Source of the DNA: Thalassomonas sp. RHCl1
GTDB taxonomy: Bacteria; Pseudomonadota; Gammaproteobacteria; Enterobacterales; Alteromonadaceae
Assembly: GCF_947387555.1 (NCBI RefSeq)
Contig: NZ_CANDNZ010000001.1
Coordinates: forward strand, 682,001 to 746,000
Length of the DNA stretch: 64,000 bases
Reading direction: 5' to 3'
Under the pieces are notes generated by a model, which made no database searches, had not been told where the DNA came from, and worked only from the letters and a program-made list of their open reading frames with translations. The position numbers were made by a program, and so were the translations under genes. Positions 8,622 through 16,744 of the stretch are shown here, piece by piece. The stretch's first letter is position 1; the number at the start of each line of letters is the position of its first letter.

Positions 8622-9167
8622 TCAACTCTGGAAGACTATATCAGTCCTAAGTAAATATTTACTACCGGACTCTAATTTGGTGCCTTGATGCCAAAGGTGA
8701 TGCTCAAATAAGAGTGCTTGACCCGTTACAGCATGAATCTCTATATCATCCTGCCGGAATTTAGTACTCCCGCCCTCATAGCCTTCATTCAAATAAACCA
8801 AAAAAGTCATCATCGTAATGTTACCCGAAACTTCCTGTCTGCCATCTTTATGCATATTAAATTTCTGGCCGGGTGTATAACGATAAAATCGAAATCGAGG
8901 CGAAAGCCCAATGGCCTTTTTACCATTTATTTCTGGAAGAAGTTCATTAAGAAGTTTATTCCACCAAGTTTTGGCTAGGTCTTCCGAAACCCAGTCTACC
9001 CGATCATTATTTCTAATATGGGTGAGATGAGAGCGCCCTTTACCTGTGTTTACATCTGCCGAACGAAAACCTTCGCTTTCTGCGTGCTCAATAAACTTTT
9101 GGCATTGCTTTTCCGTAAGGAATGAATCAAGAGTAAATATATTTTTGCTGACAGAGTGTAGATTCAT
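8622..9167 (-). CDS. 2OG-Fe(II) oxygenase, prolyl 4-hydroxylase-like
   Basis: A 181-residue protein with the double-stranded beta-helix oxygenase signature: HKDG supplies the His and Asp iron ligands, HHLWHQG the distal His, and KYLLRTDIV the Arg that binds 2-oxoglutarate. The length fits stand-alone bacterial P4Hc-domain enzymes, which hydroxylate proteins or small molecules using O2, Fe(II) and 2-oxoglutarate. The substrate is unknown. It is in the same orientation as the flanking small genes of the AT-rich island and is probably cargo. Confidence 0.85.
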   Translation of the reverse strand: MNLHSVSKNIFTLDSFLTEKQCQKFIEHAESEGFRSADVNTGKGRSHLTHIRNNDRVDWVSEDLAKTWWNKLLNELLPEINGKKAIGLSPRFRFYRYTPGQKFNMHKDGRQEVSGNITMMTFLVYLNEGYEGGSTKFRQDDIEIHAVTGQALLFEHHLWHQGTKLESGSKYLLRTDIVFQS

Positions 9168-9249
9168 GATTAGGAGTTAACGTTTGGTACGCCAGAAAAT
9201 CTGGCGCGCAGTGATTAATTTTTTTGAGTGATGTCGCTTATCAGCAGCT

Positions 9250-9507
9250 TTATTGTTTAGCATTTTTAAAGTTCTTATAAAGACCCGTAGCTCCTTGATA
9301 AAAAGAATAGGCACATAAAGGAAATGAAATAATTAATACAGTGGCAAAGACAACAAAACTGTCCTCTACATAAAGAAAACCATTTCTAGAAGGTATATAT
9401 AGAACCCCATTAAATAGGGCTAATACCAATATGGGGAAAATAATAATTGATCCAATTAATTTCCACCATAACATATATAAAGGTTCAAGCTTTTGATTTG
9501 ATTTCAT
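9250..9507 (-). CDS. Small membrane protein, unknown
   Basis: An 85-residue protein with two predicted membrane segments (residues about 12-34 and 47-66) separated by a short loop. No family is recognised. An imperfect hairpin with GTTAG just before its start resembles a degenerate attC. AT-rich, in the accessory island. Confidence 0.5.
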   Translation of the reverse strand: MKSNQKLEPLYMLWWKLIGSIIIFPILVLALFNGVLYIPSRNGFLYVEDSFVVFATVLIISFPLCAYSFYQGATGLYKNFKNAKQ

Positions 9508-9512
9508 ATTAA

Positions 9513-9555
9513 CTACTAACAGCTTACTGTCAGAAGCCTTCCGACTAAGTTATCA
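9513..9555 (-). other. Degenerate attC-like hairpin (tentative)
   Basis: On the minus strand ATAAC, GTCGGAAG, CTTCTGAC and GTTAGTAG follow in order, giving paired inner arms and simple-site-like ends. The spacing is short and the R boxes imperfect, so this is only a candidate cassette boundary. Confidence 0.3.
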
Positions 9556-9753
9556 TTGAATGTTTCAATTTTACCTTTCTATTATCCTGCCATCAATTAG
9601 TTATAAATTTGTGGTTTTTCAGCTATTGGTTGAAAGACTGTGTTTTCCCGCTTAGCGCACTATTCAGGCTTCGAGGTGATATTGAGACTTAGCTATAACA
9701 CTGTTAGGCTTCGTTCGAAAGGTTTGACTTTAATAATTAAAAAAGGAAAAAGT

Positions 9754-10062
9754 ATGAGTAGTACTGTTGCAAATGATGAGATAGAAAGCACTGCTAAAAC
9801 TGAAAATAAACCGAAGCATAATATTATAAATAGAGCGCTTTTAAAAGTTTTAGGCTGGTTTGGTATTACATCAGGAATCGGCTTTATTTGGATCGGTTTG
9901 CTTTGGTTTTTCAGCTCGTTTATTGAGTATTTGTTCACCAGAGAAAATGATGTTATGCAACAGACCCTGTCAGCTATGTATTTTGCAGAAAGTCAAATGA
10001 GTCTATTAGTTATAGCTTTTGGGGTTTTGATAATGGAAGTGAAAAAATTTCGTTCAAAATAG
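9754..10062 (+). CDS. Small membrane protein, unknown
   Basis: A 102-residue protein; the ATG is chosen because AAAAAGGAAAAAGT precedes it. Two hydrophobic segments (about 37-58 and 78-96) follow a polar N-terminus. It runs opposite to the other island genes. GTTAGGC at 9703 upstream and a hairpin with attC-like ends downstream (10067-10124) are compatible with a cassette of about 0.4 kb. The function is not recognised. Confidence 0.5.
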   Translation: MSSTVANDEIESTAKTENKPKHNIINRALLKVLGWFGITSGIGFIWIGLLWFFSSFIEYLFTRENDVMQQTLSAMYFAESQMSLLVIAFGVLIMEVKKFRSK

Positions 10063-10066
10063 TTAA

Positions 10067-10124
10067 GTTTGACAAGTGCAGCCAGCGGACTCGTTATGCT
10101 TGCCGCTGCTGCAATCATTAGAAG
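10067..10124 (+). other. Possible degenerate attC-like hairpin
   Basis: GTTTGACAAGT, then GCAGCCAGCGG and CCGCTGCTGC as pairing arms with one extra base, then ATCATTAGAAG. The arm layout is attC-like, but the 3' core has ATTAG instead of GTTAG, so it would be inactive or is coincidental. Confidence 0.35.
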
Positions 10125-10303
10125 AAGTTTGCACTAAAACAGATTAATTTTCTAATCCCCATCTTACAATTAATTACATTTTGTAGACATGTCTTGACCC
10201 TTTCGCACCTTGTTATTTGGTAATATACGCACCCTGTCTTGCCGGTATTTTCCCTGTTTTAGACGTTTTTCCTTGTGTTGTTGATTTTATTGCCGAGAAG
10301 TTA

Positions 10304-11737
10304 ATGGTTAAAAATAAAAAGCAGTTGCTGGTGTGTGTGTTTTTGTTTTTCAGCCTCAGTGCCTGTACCAGTGTCAGATTTAAAGACTTTTTTGTCGGTT
10401 ATGCCGAGCAAATGAAGCCGGTGCGCCTGTCCCTGTCGCAGGGAGATGTGATGCAGGCAAATAAAGCCCTGGGGGGGCGAAATGCCGTCGATGATATTTT
10501 ATATCAGTTAGAGCAGGGGCGGTTGAGTTATCTGGCCAATGACTGGCAAAACAGCAAGGCGGCTTTTGATGCCGTTTACCGTCAGGTGGAGTTGGATGCA
10601 GGCAAGGCCAAGTACCGGGCCAGCAGAGGTTTACAGCAGCTGGGGGCAGTTGTCGGTAATGACAATGTTATTGCCTATCAGCTGCCTGCTTATGAACAAA
10701 CCATGATGCACAGCTACCAGGCGATGAATTACCTTTATCAGCATAACCTTGAAGGGGCGCTGGTGGAAATTCGCCGGGCAAACCAGGTGCAGGAAAAAGC
10801 CCTGAAACAGCACAGAAAAGAATTATTGGACGCCGAGCAGGCCTTGGCATCCGGCAGTGACGATGACGAAGTAAACCCTGACTGGCACAGGATCAATCAG
10901 GCTTATGCGGGCATGGATGCGGTTATCGGCGAAGTGAAAAACGGTTTTCAAAATGCCTATACCTTTTATTTGTCCGGCCTCTTATATGAAGCGGCGGGGC
11001 AGGAGAATGATGCCTATATCGATTATAAGCGCGCGCTGGAAATCTCCCCCGACAATGGCTTTCTCCAGCAGGACGTGTTGCGTCTGGCCAGTGCTTTGGG
11101 CATGCAGGACGATTTAGTGAGATTCGAGCAAAAATACGGCGCCTGGCAGCAAAAGCATAAAGCATCAGATGGGCAGGTTGTGGTGATATACGAGCAGGGA
11201 CTGATTAATGAAAAGAAAGAGCTGGCACTGCATTTACCGGTATCGACTTCTGATAATGATCTGCGCTTTTATAACCTGGCCTTGCCGGTATATGAAAAAA
11301 GTCCCGGTATCTCCCATGGGCTGCAACTCAAAGTTGATAACCGCACCCTAAACAGTATGGAGCTGGTGCGTTTGCAGGGGCTTGCGGCGAAACAACTGCA
11401 GGAGCAGTTGCCCGGTTTAATTATCCGGCAACTGTCGCGATTAATCGCCAAGGAAAAATTCCGCTCTACCCTTGAGCGTAAAGGGGATGATGTCGGTAAT
11501 ATCCTGGCAAATCTTTATAATCTGGTATCGGAAAAAGCCGATACCCGCAGCTGGGTGACCCTGCCGAAAAACAGCCAGTTGGTAAAAGCCCAATTGCCGG
11601 CGGGGAAACAACAACTTGAATTGGTGGTTGACGGCAGAAAAACCCAGATAGAGCTTGAGGTCAAAGCCAACCGCACCACCTTAGTGAACCTGACGAAAAT
11701 AGATAATTTTATGAATTATCAAACGGTGAATTTATAA
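10304..11737 (+). CDS. COG3014-type TPR lipoprotein
   Basis: A 477-residue lipoprotein with lipobox LSAC; the ATG at 10304 begins the signal, and the upstream open frame is not used. Helical TPR-like repeats occupy residues about 80-260 (YTFYLSGLLYEAAGQENDAYIDYKRAL is a clear TPR; KALGGRNAVDDILYQLEQGRL is near the start). The C-terminal part is beta-rich. It heads a three-gene set with an LpoB-like lipoprotein and a glycine-zipper protein, an arrangement I recall from Vibrio and Shewanella relatives. This suggests a role in outer-membrane or peptidoglycan upkeep, but the biochemical function is unknown. Confidence 0.8.
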   Translation: MVKNKKQLLVCVFLFFSLSACTSVRFKDFFVGYAEQMKPVRLSLSQGDVMQANKALGGRNAVDDILYQLEQGRLSYLANDWQNSKAAFDAVYRQVELDAGKAKYRASRGLQQLGAVVGNDNVIAYQLPAYEQTMMHSYQAMNYLYQHNLEGALVEIRRANQVQEKALKQHRKELLDAEQALASGSDDDEVNPDWHRINQAYAGMDAVIGEVKNGFQNAYTFYLSGLLYEAAGQENDAYIDYKRALEISPDNGFLQQDVLRLASALGMQDDLVRFEQKYGAWQQKHKASDGQVVVIYEQGLINEKKELALHLPVSTSDNDLRFYNLALPVYEKSPGISHGLQLKVDNRTLNSMELVRLQGLAAKQLQEQLPGLIIRQLSRLIAKEKFRSTLERKGDDVGNILANLYNLVSEKADTRSWVTLPKNSQLVKAQLPAGKQQLELVVDGRKTQIELEVKANRTTLVNLTKIDNFMNYQTVNL

Positions 11738-11810
11738 CGGCCAATTTTTGGCAAAACAGAAATATTCGTATTATTCAATTTATATTATGAGATTAAACAA
11801 GGTTAAACAT

Positions 11811-12413
11811 ATGAAGCATTTATTACCGATAGTATCTTTGTCCCTGGTGGCATTATTGGCCGGCGGCTGTTCTTCGAAAAGTGTTATCAGCTACGGCGAT
11901 GCCCGGGCGGTTGAAACCACAGACATTAATTTTGGTTCTACCGACCTGCAAAAGGTGGCGGATGAAATGACAGATTCGTTGTTATTATCTCCCGTGGTCG
12001 GTACCCTGACCGCCAATAACCGCCCGGTGGTTTTTGTTGAGCGTATTAAAAATAAAACCAGCGAGCATATAGATACCGAGTCCATTACCGACTCTATCTC
12101 TACTAAGCTTTTGAGATCGGGTAAATTCCGTTTTGTCGATATGACCCGGGTGGAAGCGGTGCGTAAGCAAATCAATTTCCAGCAAAATGACGGTCTGGTA
12201 GATCCGGGTAAAGCCATTCAGTTCGGCCAGCACCTGGGAGCGCAATATATGCTTTACGGCAACCTGTCGAGCATAGTGAAAAATACCGAAGATGCGTCCG
12301 ATGTGTATTACAAGTTCACTATCCGTTTGATGGACCTCAAAAGCGGCATAGTAGAATGGGCAGATGAAACCGAAATCCGTAAAACCCGTACTGTGGCGAC
12401 CCTTGGCTGGTAA
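11811..12413 (+). CDS. LpoB-like penicillin-binding protein activator lipoprotein
   Basis: A 200-residue lipoprotein starting MKHLLPIVSL with lipobox LAGGC. The core matches LpoB/COG3417: NRPVVFVERIKNKTSEHIDTE, a strand-helix segment with LLRSGKFRFVD, and AQYMLYGNLSSI. LpoB is an outer-membrane lipoprotein that crosses the periplasm to stimulate PBP1b. The ATG at 11811 is chosen over ATG 11787 because it starts the signal peptide and has AAGG upstream. It is the middle gene of the envelope operon. Whether it activates PBP1b here, or is a family paralogue, is unproven. Confidence 0.8.
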   Translation: MKHLLPIVSLSLVALLAGGCSSKSVISYGDARAVETTDINFGSTDLQKVADEMTDSLLLSPVVGTLTANNRPVVFVERIKNKTSEHIDTESITDSISTKLLRSGKFRFVDMTRVEAVRKQINFQQNDGLVDPGKAIQFGQHLGAQYMLYGNLSSIVKNTEDASDVYYKFTIRLMDLKSGIVEWADETEIRKTRTVATLGW

Positions 12414-12486
12414 CAGGCGGCTAATAACCGAATATCGGGGCTGAGGTGGTTTTATCCCGGCCCCGGCATATCATCAGGAGGTGACT

Positions 12487-12954
12487 ATGAAAAAGTTTTT
12501 ACTGTGTTTTACCTTGTTTTTCACCCTGGTTTCCGGCGCACAGGCGCAATACGAGCGCAATAAAGCGGTGCCGGTAGAGAAGGTATTGTTCGGCCAGGTA
12601 TTGTCGGTCAGGGATATCAGCGAGCAGGAGCTGATAGAAGATAAAAACCACGGCTGGAAAGTGTTTGGCGGCGCCCTTATCGGCGGCGTGCTCGGTAACC
12701 AGTTTGGCAGCGGCAGCGGACGTACCGCCGCCACTATCCTGGGGGCCTTGCTTGGCGGCAGTGTTGCCGGTAACAATAACCCCGAATACCACAGCCGCAC
12801 TTTAGAGCTGGTGGAGCTGATGATCCGTACCGAAGACAACAAGGAATATATGGTGGTGCAGGACTATGACAGCCGCATGGTGTTTTCAACGGGCAATGAA
12901 GTACGTATGGTTTACCTGGCCAATGGCCTGGTGCGCATCGATAAACAAATGTAG
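12487..12954 (+). CDS. Glycine-zipper 2TM outer-membrane protein
   Basis: A 155-residue protein with signal peptide (cleavage after GAQA) and a glycine-zipper block at about 60-100 (GALIGGVLGNQFG, ILGALLGGSVAG), as in Rickettsia 17-kDa antigen/SlyB-like proteins. The strong SD AGGAGGTG fixes the ATG at 12487. It is the last gene of the COG3014-LpoB set. Such proteins sit in or at the outer membrane and influence its stability; the specific role here is not known. Confidence 0.8.
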   Translation: MKKFLLCFTLFFTLVSGAQAQYERNKAVPVEKVLFGQVLSVRDISEQELIEDKNHGWKVFGGALIGGVLGNQFGSGSGRTAATILGALLGGSVAGNNNPEYHSRTLELVELMIRTEDNKEYMVVQDYDSRMVFSTGNEVRMVYLANGLVRIDKQM

Positions 12955-12964
12955 CTTTCCTCAA

Positions 12965-12997
12965 AGGCTGGCTGGGTTGTGTTTTCCCAGCTAGCCT
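12965..12997. terminator. Strong hairpin between convergent genes
   Basis: AGGCTGGCTGGG and CCCAGCTAGCCT pair over 12 bp with one G-U, loop of 9 nt. There is no T run, but the position between two convergent stop codons fits a bidirectional transcription block. Confidence 0.5.
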
Positions 12998-13032
12998 GTC
13001 ACCTTGTAATAACTAGCCGTAATAACCTTTCT

Positions 13033-13551
13033 TCAGGCGCTCAACCACTTTTTATGTACATCGGGGTTTGAGACTTGTTTTAGCCCCGGGTTTCTCATGT
13101 GCGCGGTAAGGATCTCGCTGGCATTGGAGGCCATAGGATCAAAAGGCTGAAACTGGTTGCGGGAGGTATGAATCACCTTGTTGCCAATTTTTTCTTCTAA
13201 AGCCCCGCCTTTACCTGTATTTGCTGCCGTATATAACGGGTGTTTTCCCGGTTTTTCCCTGCCGACATTTTCGGGAATTTTATGCTCCTGGGTAATGTGA
13301 CCAAAGGTGCCGCTGTTGCTGCGGTAATACACGGTAGGTTTTTGCCCTATGGCCGAGGTGGTGCCGATAATATTGTGCGGTTGATATAAGCTGCTTGCCG
13401 CTTCCGCCTTTAAGATCGCGGCTTTGCGCTGTGCGGTCAGGTTGTTGGGATCTTTTGCTGCCTTTTTTCTTCCCCACCAGCCGAGTTCGCGTCCCATAAT
13501 GGTATCGACATCGGCTTTATGAAGATCATAACGGGCTTTCCAGTTGCTCAT
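13033..13551 (-). CDS. Orphan soluble protein, unknown
   Basis: A 172-residue hydrophilic protein from MSNWKARYD; the SD AGGA precedes this ATG, and the longer frame upstream is not convincing. It has no signal peptide or membrane segment. The N-terminal third is helical and basic (GRKKAAKDPNN), and the rest is Gly/Asn/His-rich with GKHPLYTAANTGKGGALEEKI. I do not recognise a family. It lies in the same region as two other orphan proteins. A toxin or effector role is possible but not shown. Confidence 0.6.
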   Translation of the reverse strand: MSNWKARYDLHKADVDTIMGRELGWWGRKKAAKDPNNLTAQRKAAILKAEAASSLYQPHNIIGTTSAIGQKPTVYYRSNSGTFGHITQEHKIPENVGREKPGKHPLYTAANTGKGGALEEKIGNKVIHTSRNQFQPFDPMASNASEILTAHMRNPGLKQVSNPDVHKKWLSA

Positions 13552-13815
13552 GATGTGGTTCCTGATGAAGTGAGTCTCTATCAACAGCAACACCAATGCC
13601 AGGCTATACTTTCTATTCAATGTTATTGAAAAAAAAGATTATTTTCCTTGAATGTTTTTATTGCGGGTAAAAGTCGACCCGGTAGCTTGTCATTTACCGG
13701 TAAACTTTTCCCGGTGCGGGGCCTAAATATCCCGAAGCTTGACCCGGGCTGCCTTTGGTATAAGGCAACAAAGCGGATATACTTTTTTTATCAATAGTCT
13801 TGTGGAGGGAGTCGG

Positions 13816-14058
13816 ATGAGCGGTACCAGCATGGTGGTGTTAATTGTATTGATTTCGGTGGGCTTTGGCGTACTTTACGACATGTATAAAAAACACCTGG
13901 AATTTAAAGAAAAAACCTTGAACCATAACCAGGATAGCGACAAACAGAATCAGTTGCTGAAGCAGCAGGTTTCAGCCCTGGAAGAGCGGGTGCAGGTGCT
14001 TGAAAAAATCGTGACCGATGAAGGTTATAACGTACAAAAAGAGATCAATAAGCTATGA
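13816..14058 (+). CDS. PspB-like small membrane/coiled-coil protein
   Basis: An 80-residue protein with one N-terminal membrane helix (residues about 5-22), a polar stretch and a C-terminal coiled coil ending ALEERVQVLEKIVTDEG. The layout and the ALEERVQVLE segment resemble phage-shock protein B, which together with PspC senses membrane stress. No pspA or pspC is adjacent, so it may be a stand-alone relative. The SD GGAGGGAG precedes the ATG. Confidence 0.6.
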   Translation: MSGTSMVVLIVLISVGFGVLYDMYKKHLEFKEKTLNHNQDSDKQNQLLKQQVSALEERVQVLEKIVTDEGYNVQKEINKL

Positions 14059-14262
14059 TCGCTTAGCATGCCCGGCCCGGATAATCTCTGCTCCTGCTCA
14101 CCATCAATGAGGTGCCGGCAACAGGGGCGTGGTGCCTTTTCAAAAGATTACAAAACAATACAAAAATAGTATGTTCCCGAAAACAGCCAACTCTTATTAT
14201 TATCACCAGATGTAAATAATTTTCGACAGTATTTGGGCTAAGTACAGCCCGGGGTGATAAGC

Positions 14263-14478
14263 GTGCCGAAGAAAGATGATAATTGTTACTGTATCAACCA
14301 TCCGGATGAGGTCATGATCAAAAATGACGGCTTTTCGGCGATCACCTCCCTGAAAAAAGAAGCGGGAGAAGTTATTTTCGACCCGGGTTCAGGTGTGCCG
14401 ATCATCACTTATATGTGTTTGAAATGCGGTTATATTGAAAATTATACCGCCCAGTTTGATGAAAGCTGGAACAGCTGA
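14263..14478 (+). CDS. Small zinc-ribbon-like protein, unknown
   Basis: A 71-residue protein with four cysteines; the C-terminal pair is CLKCGY and the N-terminal pair lies in CYCINHPDE, a layout suited to a zinc ribbon. The start is uncertain: only GTG codons are available (14254 or 14263); the second is spaced correctly from GGGGTGA. A terminator follows. The function is unknown. Confidence 0.5.
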   Translation: MPKKDDNCYCINHPDEVMIKNDGFSAITSLKKEAGEVIFDPGSGVPIITYMCLKCGYIENYTAQFDESWNS

Positions 14479-14574
14479 GTCTGTAAGTACGGCAGCGAAT
14501 ATAGCCGGAGCATCTGGCTAAGGGGCGGCTGATCAAGAAATACCTGTGTGCTTAGCATTTATTGGCCGAGTTTA

Positions 14575-14610
14575 GCAGGACAAGCACCACTTGCCCTGCC
14601 AAGTTTTTTT
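14575..14610 (+). terminator. Rho-independent terminator
   Basis: GCAGG-a-CAAG pairs with CTTG-c-CCTGC around CACCA, followed by AAG and seven T. Confidence 0.75.
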
Positions 14611-14648
14611 CCTGCATTGACAGGAACCATTCTCGGCTTCGCTTACTG

Positions 14649-15488
14649 TTAAGCCGTCTTTTTCTCCGGGCTTTGCTGTGTTAAAAGTAAGTAAAACAAG
14701 ATCAGGTTGGCGATAAACCATAAATCCTTGATCAGGAAATGTCCCGTGCTGGTTAGCACAGTCTCTGCCGATATCGAGGCATCAAAGGAAATTAAAAAAG
14801 TTTGTGTCACCACAAAGACCATGCCGGACATAACAATAGCGGGTAAAAGCAGTTTGTAATAATAAATGGCGGCGATAAGTAAAACCACGGCAACCAGGTC
14901 ATAGATACCTATGATATTGGAAGTGGTTTGCACATCCCACAGCTGATACATCCAGGACATCAAAGGTGAGCTCAGTACCAGGTCTTCTATGCCTTTGGCT
15001 TCGATGGCGGTGAATTTCATGCCGCCTATCCATAATAACACTAACATTACCGGCGCTATGCTGATCCATATTGCCTGTTTATGGGGTAATTGCGGCTTGA
15101 TGAATAATATGGCAATCGAGAGCAGGGCAAAATATTTGATCACCCCCTGGCCCGAGCCTATTACCGGGAAGCCACCCATAGAGGCAATCCATCTGGTTTC
15201 AGCAAACAGGGAAACAAGCGGTACCAGGCTGATCGTTACCAACAGATAACCTAATAGCGGCTTTAAAGAGGGGGTCTGTATCGACAGCAATGCCAGGATA
15301 GCACTGGCAATAAAAGCTAAAGCCGCCATGGCATTGAAAACAGAGGCGGGCAACAGCTCACTGACTGAATAAAAATCGGTTGCCAGCGCAATGTGTTTAT
15401 GGGGCCCCATCAGTAACATACTTAACCCCAGAAGGGCGGCAGAAAGGGCGACTAATATTAAGACTAAGTTGTTATATTTTGCTTGCAC
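14649..15488 (-). CDS. DUF417/RclC-like membrane protein, extended
   Basis: A 279-residue polytopic membrane protein with about eight hydrophobic segments. The second half contains LLWIGGMKFTAIEAKGIEDL followed by SPLMSW, the hallmark of DUF417 (YkgB/RclC), an inner-membrane family linked to reactive chlorine resistance in E. coli. Family members are usually about 190 residues; here roughly 130 residues with four extra membrane segments precede the motif. The start is a GTG with AAGAG upstream. No rclR or rclA is nearby, so a stress role is an inference. Confidence 0.75.
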   Translation of the reverse strand: MQAKYNNLVLILVALSAALLGLSMLLMGPHKHIALATDFYSVSELLPASVFNAMAALAFIASAILALLSIQTPSLKPLLGYLLVTISLVPLVSLFAETRWIASMGGFPVIGSGQGVIKYFALLSIAILFIKPQLPHKQAIWISIAPVMLVLLWIGGMKFTAIEAKGIEDLVLSSPLMSWMYQLWDVQTTSNIIGIYDLVAVVLLIAAIYYYKLLLPAIVMSGMVFVVTQTFLISFDASISAETVLTSTGHFLIKDLWFIANLILFYLLLTQQSPEKKTA

Positions 15489-15602
15489 GGTTAACTCTTG
15501 AACACGGAATTTGTTTTGCTAAAAGACCTTGCAGCTGATTTTTTATTTCATTTTTTGTTATTTTTTTATTTTAGCTAAGCCTCAGGTTGTTTGTCCTGCA
15601 GG

Positions 15603-16292
15603 CTAAAGCCCTTTATTTATCCGGTTGGTGACTTGTGCGACCGGCGTGGTAATTTTTCTTCCCAGGTTCACTTTATTGCTTACCGTTCTGGCCAGTTTAG
15701 CGCCGGTAGCTAAATTGGGGTGGCCGCTAAGGGTTGCGCCGATTTGTAACGCGGTTGAGGCATGCTCGACCCGTTTTAATTGTCTTTCTCCCGTGGTTTC
15801 GTGCGGGTTATCGGGGCGGGTTAATCCCTTGTATAAAGACAGCCCGGCGTGTGCCACCACGGCGGTGGTGCCTAAAGTGCCGCCAATACCGGCAGTCATG
15901 CCTATTTGTCCTAATCCGCCGGCGGTTCTCAGCACCCCTTCACCCAAGCCGCCCCAACTGCCCTCTGGCTGCATATGGGTATGTATGCCTTTTACGCCCT
16001 GATAGACATCGTGTGCGCCTGAGGCCAGTCCGTAGAGGGGCAGGGCATTTTTGGCAAATTGATATCCTCCGCTGACCATGCTGGTTGCGCCGCTGACGGC
16101 GCCGCTGATATTGCCGGAAACCGAAGAGAAGGCGTTATAGGCTCCGCTCCCCGCGGTTGAAAAAGCGCTATAGGCACCACTCCCGGCACTTGAAAATGCG
16201 TTATATGCGCCGCTGCTGACACTGGAGAAGGTGCTGGATAAGCTTGTTGATGCTGCACTTGCCGTCGATGAAAATGCATTGTAAATGTTCAT
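15603..16292 (-). CDS. Serine/glycine-repeat protein with hydrophobic core, unknown
   Basis: A 229-residue protein from MNIYNAFSS. The N-terminal 60 residues consist of imperfect tandem repeats of 11-12 residues (SGAYNAFSSAG, SGAYSAFSTAG, SGAYNAFSSVSG), also visible in the DNA as repeats of 33-36 bp. A Gly/Ala-rich hydrophobic middle (GLGQIGMTAGIGGTLGTTAVVAHAG) could insert into a membrane, and the tail is basic. There is no Sec signal. The layout recalls secreted pore-forming or effector proteins, but no family is recognised. It is divergent from the orphan gene at 16745 across a perfect hairpin. Confidence 0.6.
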   Translation of the reverse strand: MNIYNAFSSTASAASTSLSSTFSSVSSGAYNAFSSAGSGAYSAFSTAGSGAYNAFSSVSGNISGAVSGATSMVSGGYQFAKNALPLYGLASGAHDVYQGVKGIHTHMQPEGSWGGLGEGVLRTAGGLGQIGMTAGIGGTLGTTAVVAHAGLSLYKGLTRPDNPHETTGERQLKRVEHASTALQIGATLSGHPNLATGAKLARTVSNKVNLGRKITTPVAQVTNRINKGL

Positions 16293-16322
16293 ATCTGCTC
16301 GCCTGAAAAGAATAGATTGCAT

Positions 16323-16744
16323 TGCCGGTTGCTAACCGCCGAGCTTGTTTTTTAGTTAGGGCAAACACGATGCCAGTTCAGCACGATAAAAGTTGAAAAT
16401 ATGAAGGAGCCGTTTTATAAGCTGTCAGTTTCAGCCCTGTCAGGCGGACAGGTTTATTTTTGTTTGTTTCATAGAGCATTTATTAACTTTGCTGCTCCCT
16501 TTACCGGCATCTTTTCTTGTTTTTTATTGCTATATCCGGGGAAGTATTTACCCGGTGGCGGGTAAATACTTCCCCGAGTAAGCGGGTTAAAGGTTTGTTG
16601 ATTGATAGAGGATAATAAGGCTGCTACCGGCCTGTCCCTGAAGTTCATTTTGAGCCTTATATCAGTAACTATGCTTTTGGCATTAAATATGCCTGAACAA
16701 ATTCGCAACTTAGCGCATAACCTGGGCTTATTTAGGGATATTTT
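16323..16744. other. Intergenic region between divergent orphan genes
   Basis: About 420 bp holding the perfect 18-bp-arm hairpin at 16537-16576 and the SD AGGGA of the 16745 gene. I see no other ORF or RNA gene with support. Confidence 0.4.
16537..16576. repeat. Perfect 18-bp-arm hairpin
   Basis: CGGGGAAGTATTTACCCG and CGGGTAAATACTTCCCCG are exact inverted copies separated by GTGG. No T run follows on either strand. It is too perfect to be ordinary intergenic sequence. Confidence 0.85.

Noticed and set aside
9190-9216. Hairpin GCGCCAGA/TCTGGCGT as another attC
   Set aside because: It is a good hairpin, but the outer R boxes do not fit an attC, so it may be a simple terminator or inverted repeat.
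9703-9709. GTTAGGC as a full attC site
   Set aside because: It fits the simple-site core, but no matching RYYYAAC and paired arms were found upstream, so it is mentioned only as context.
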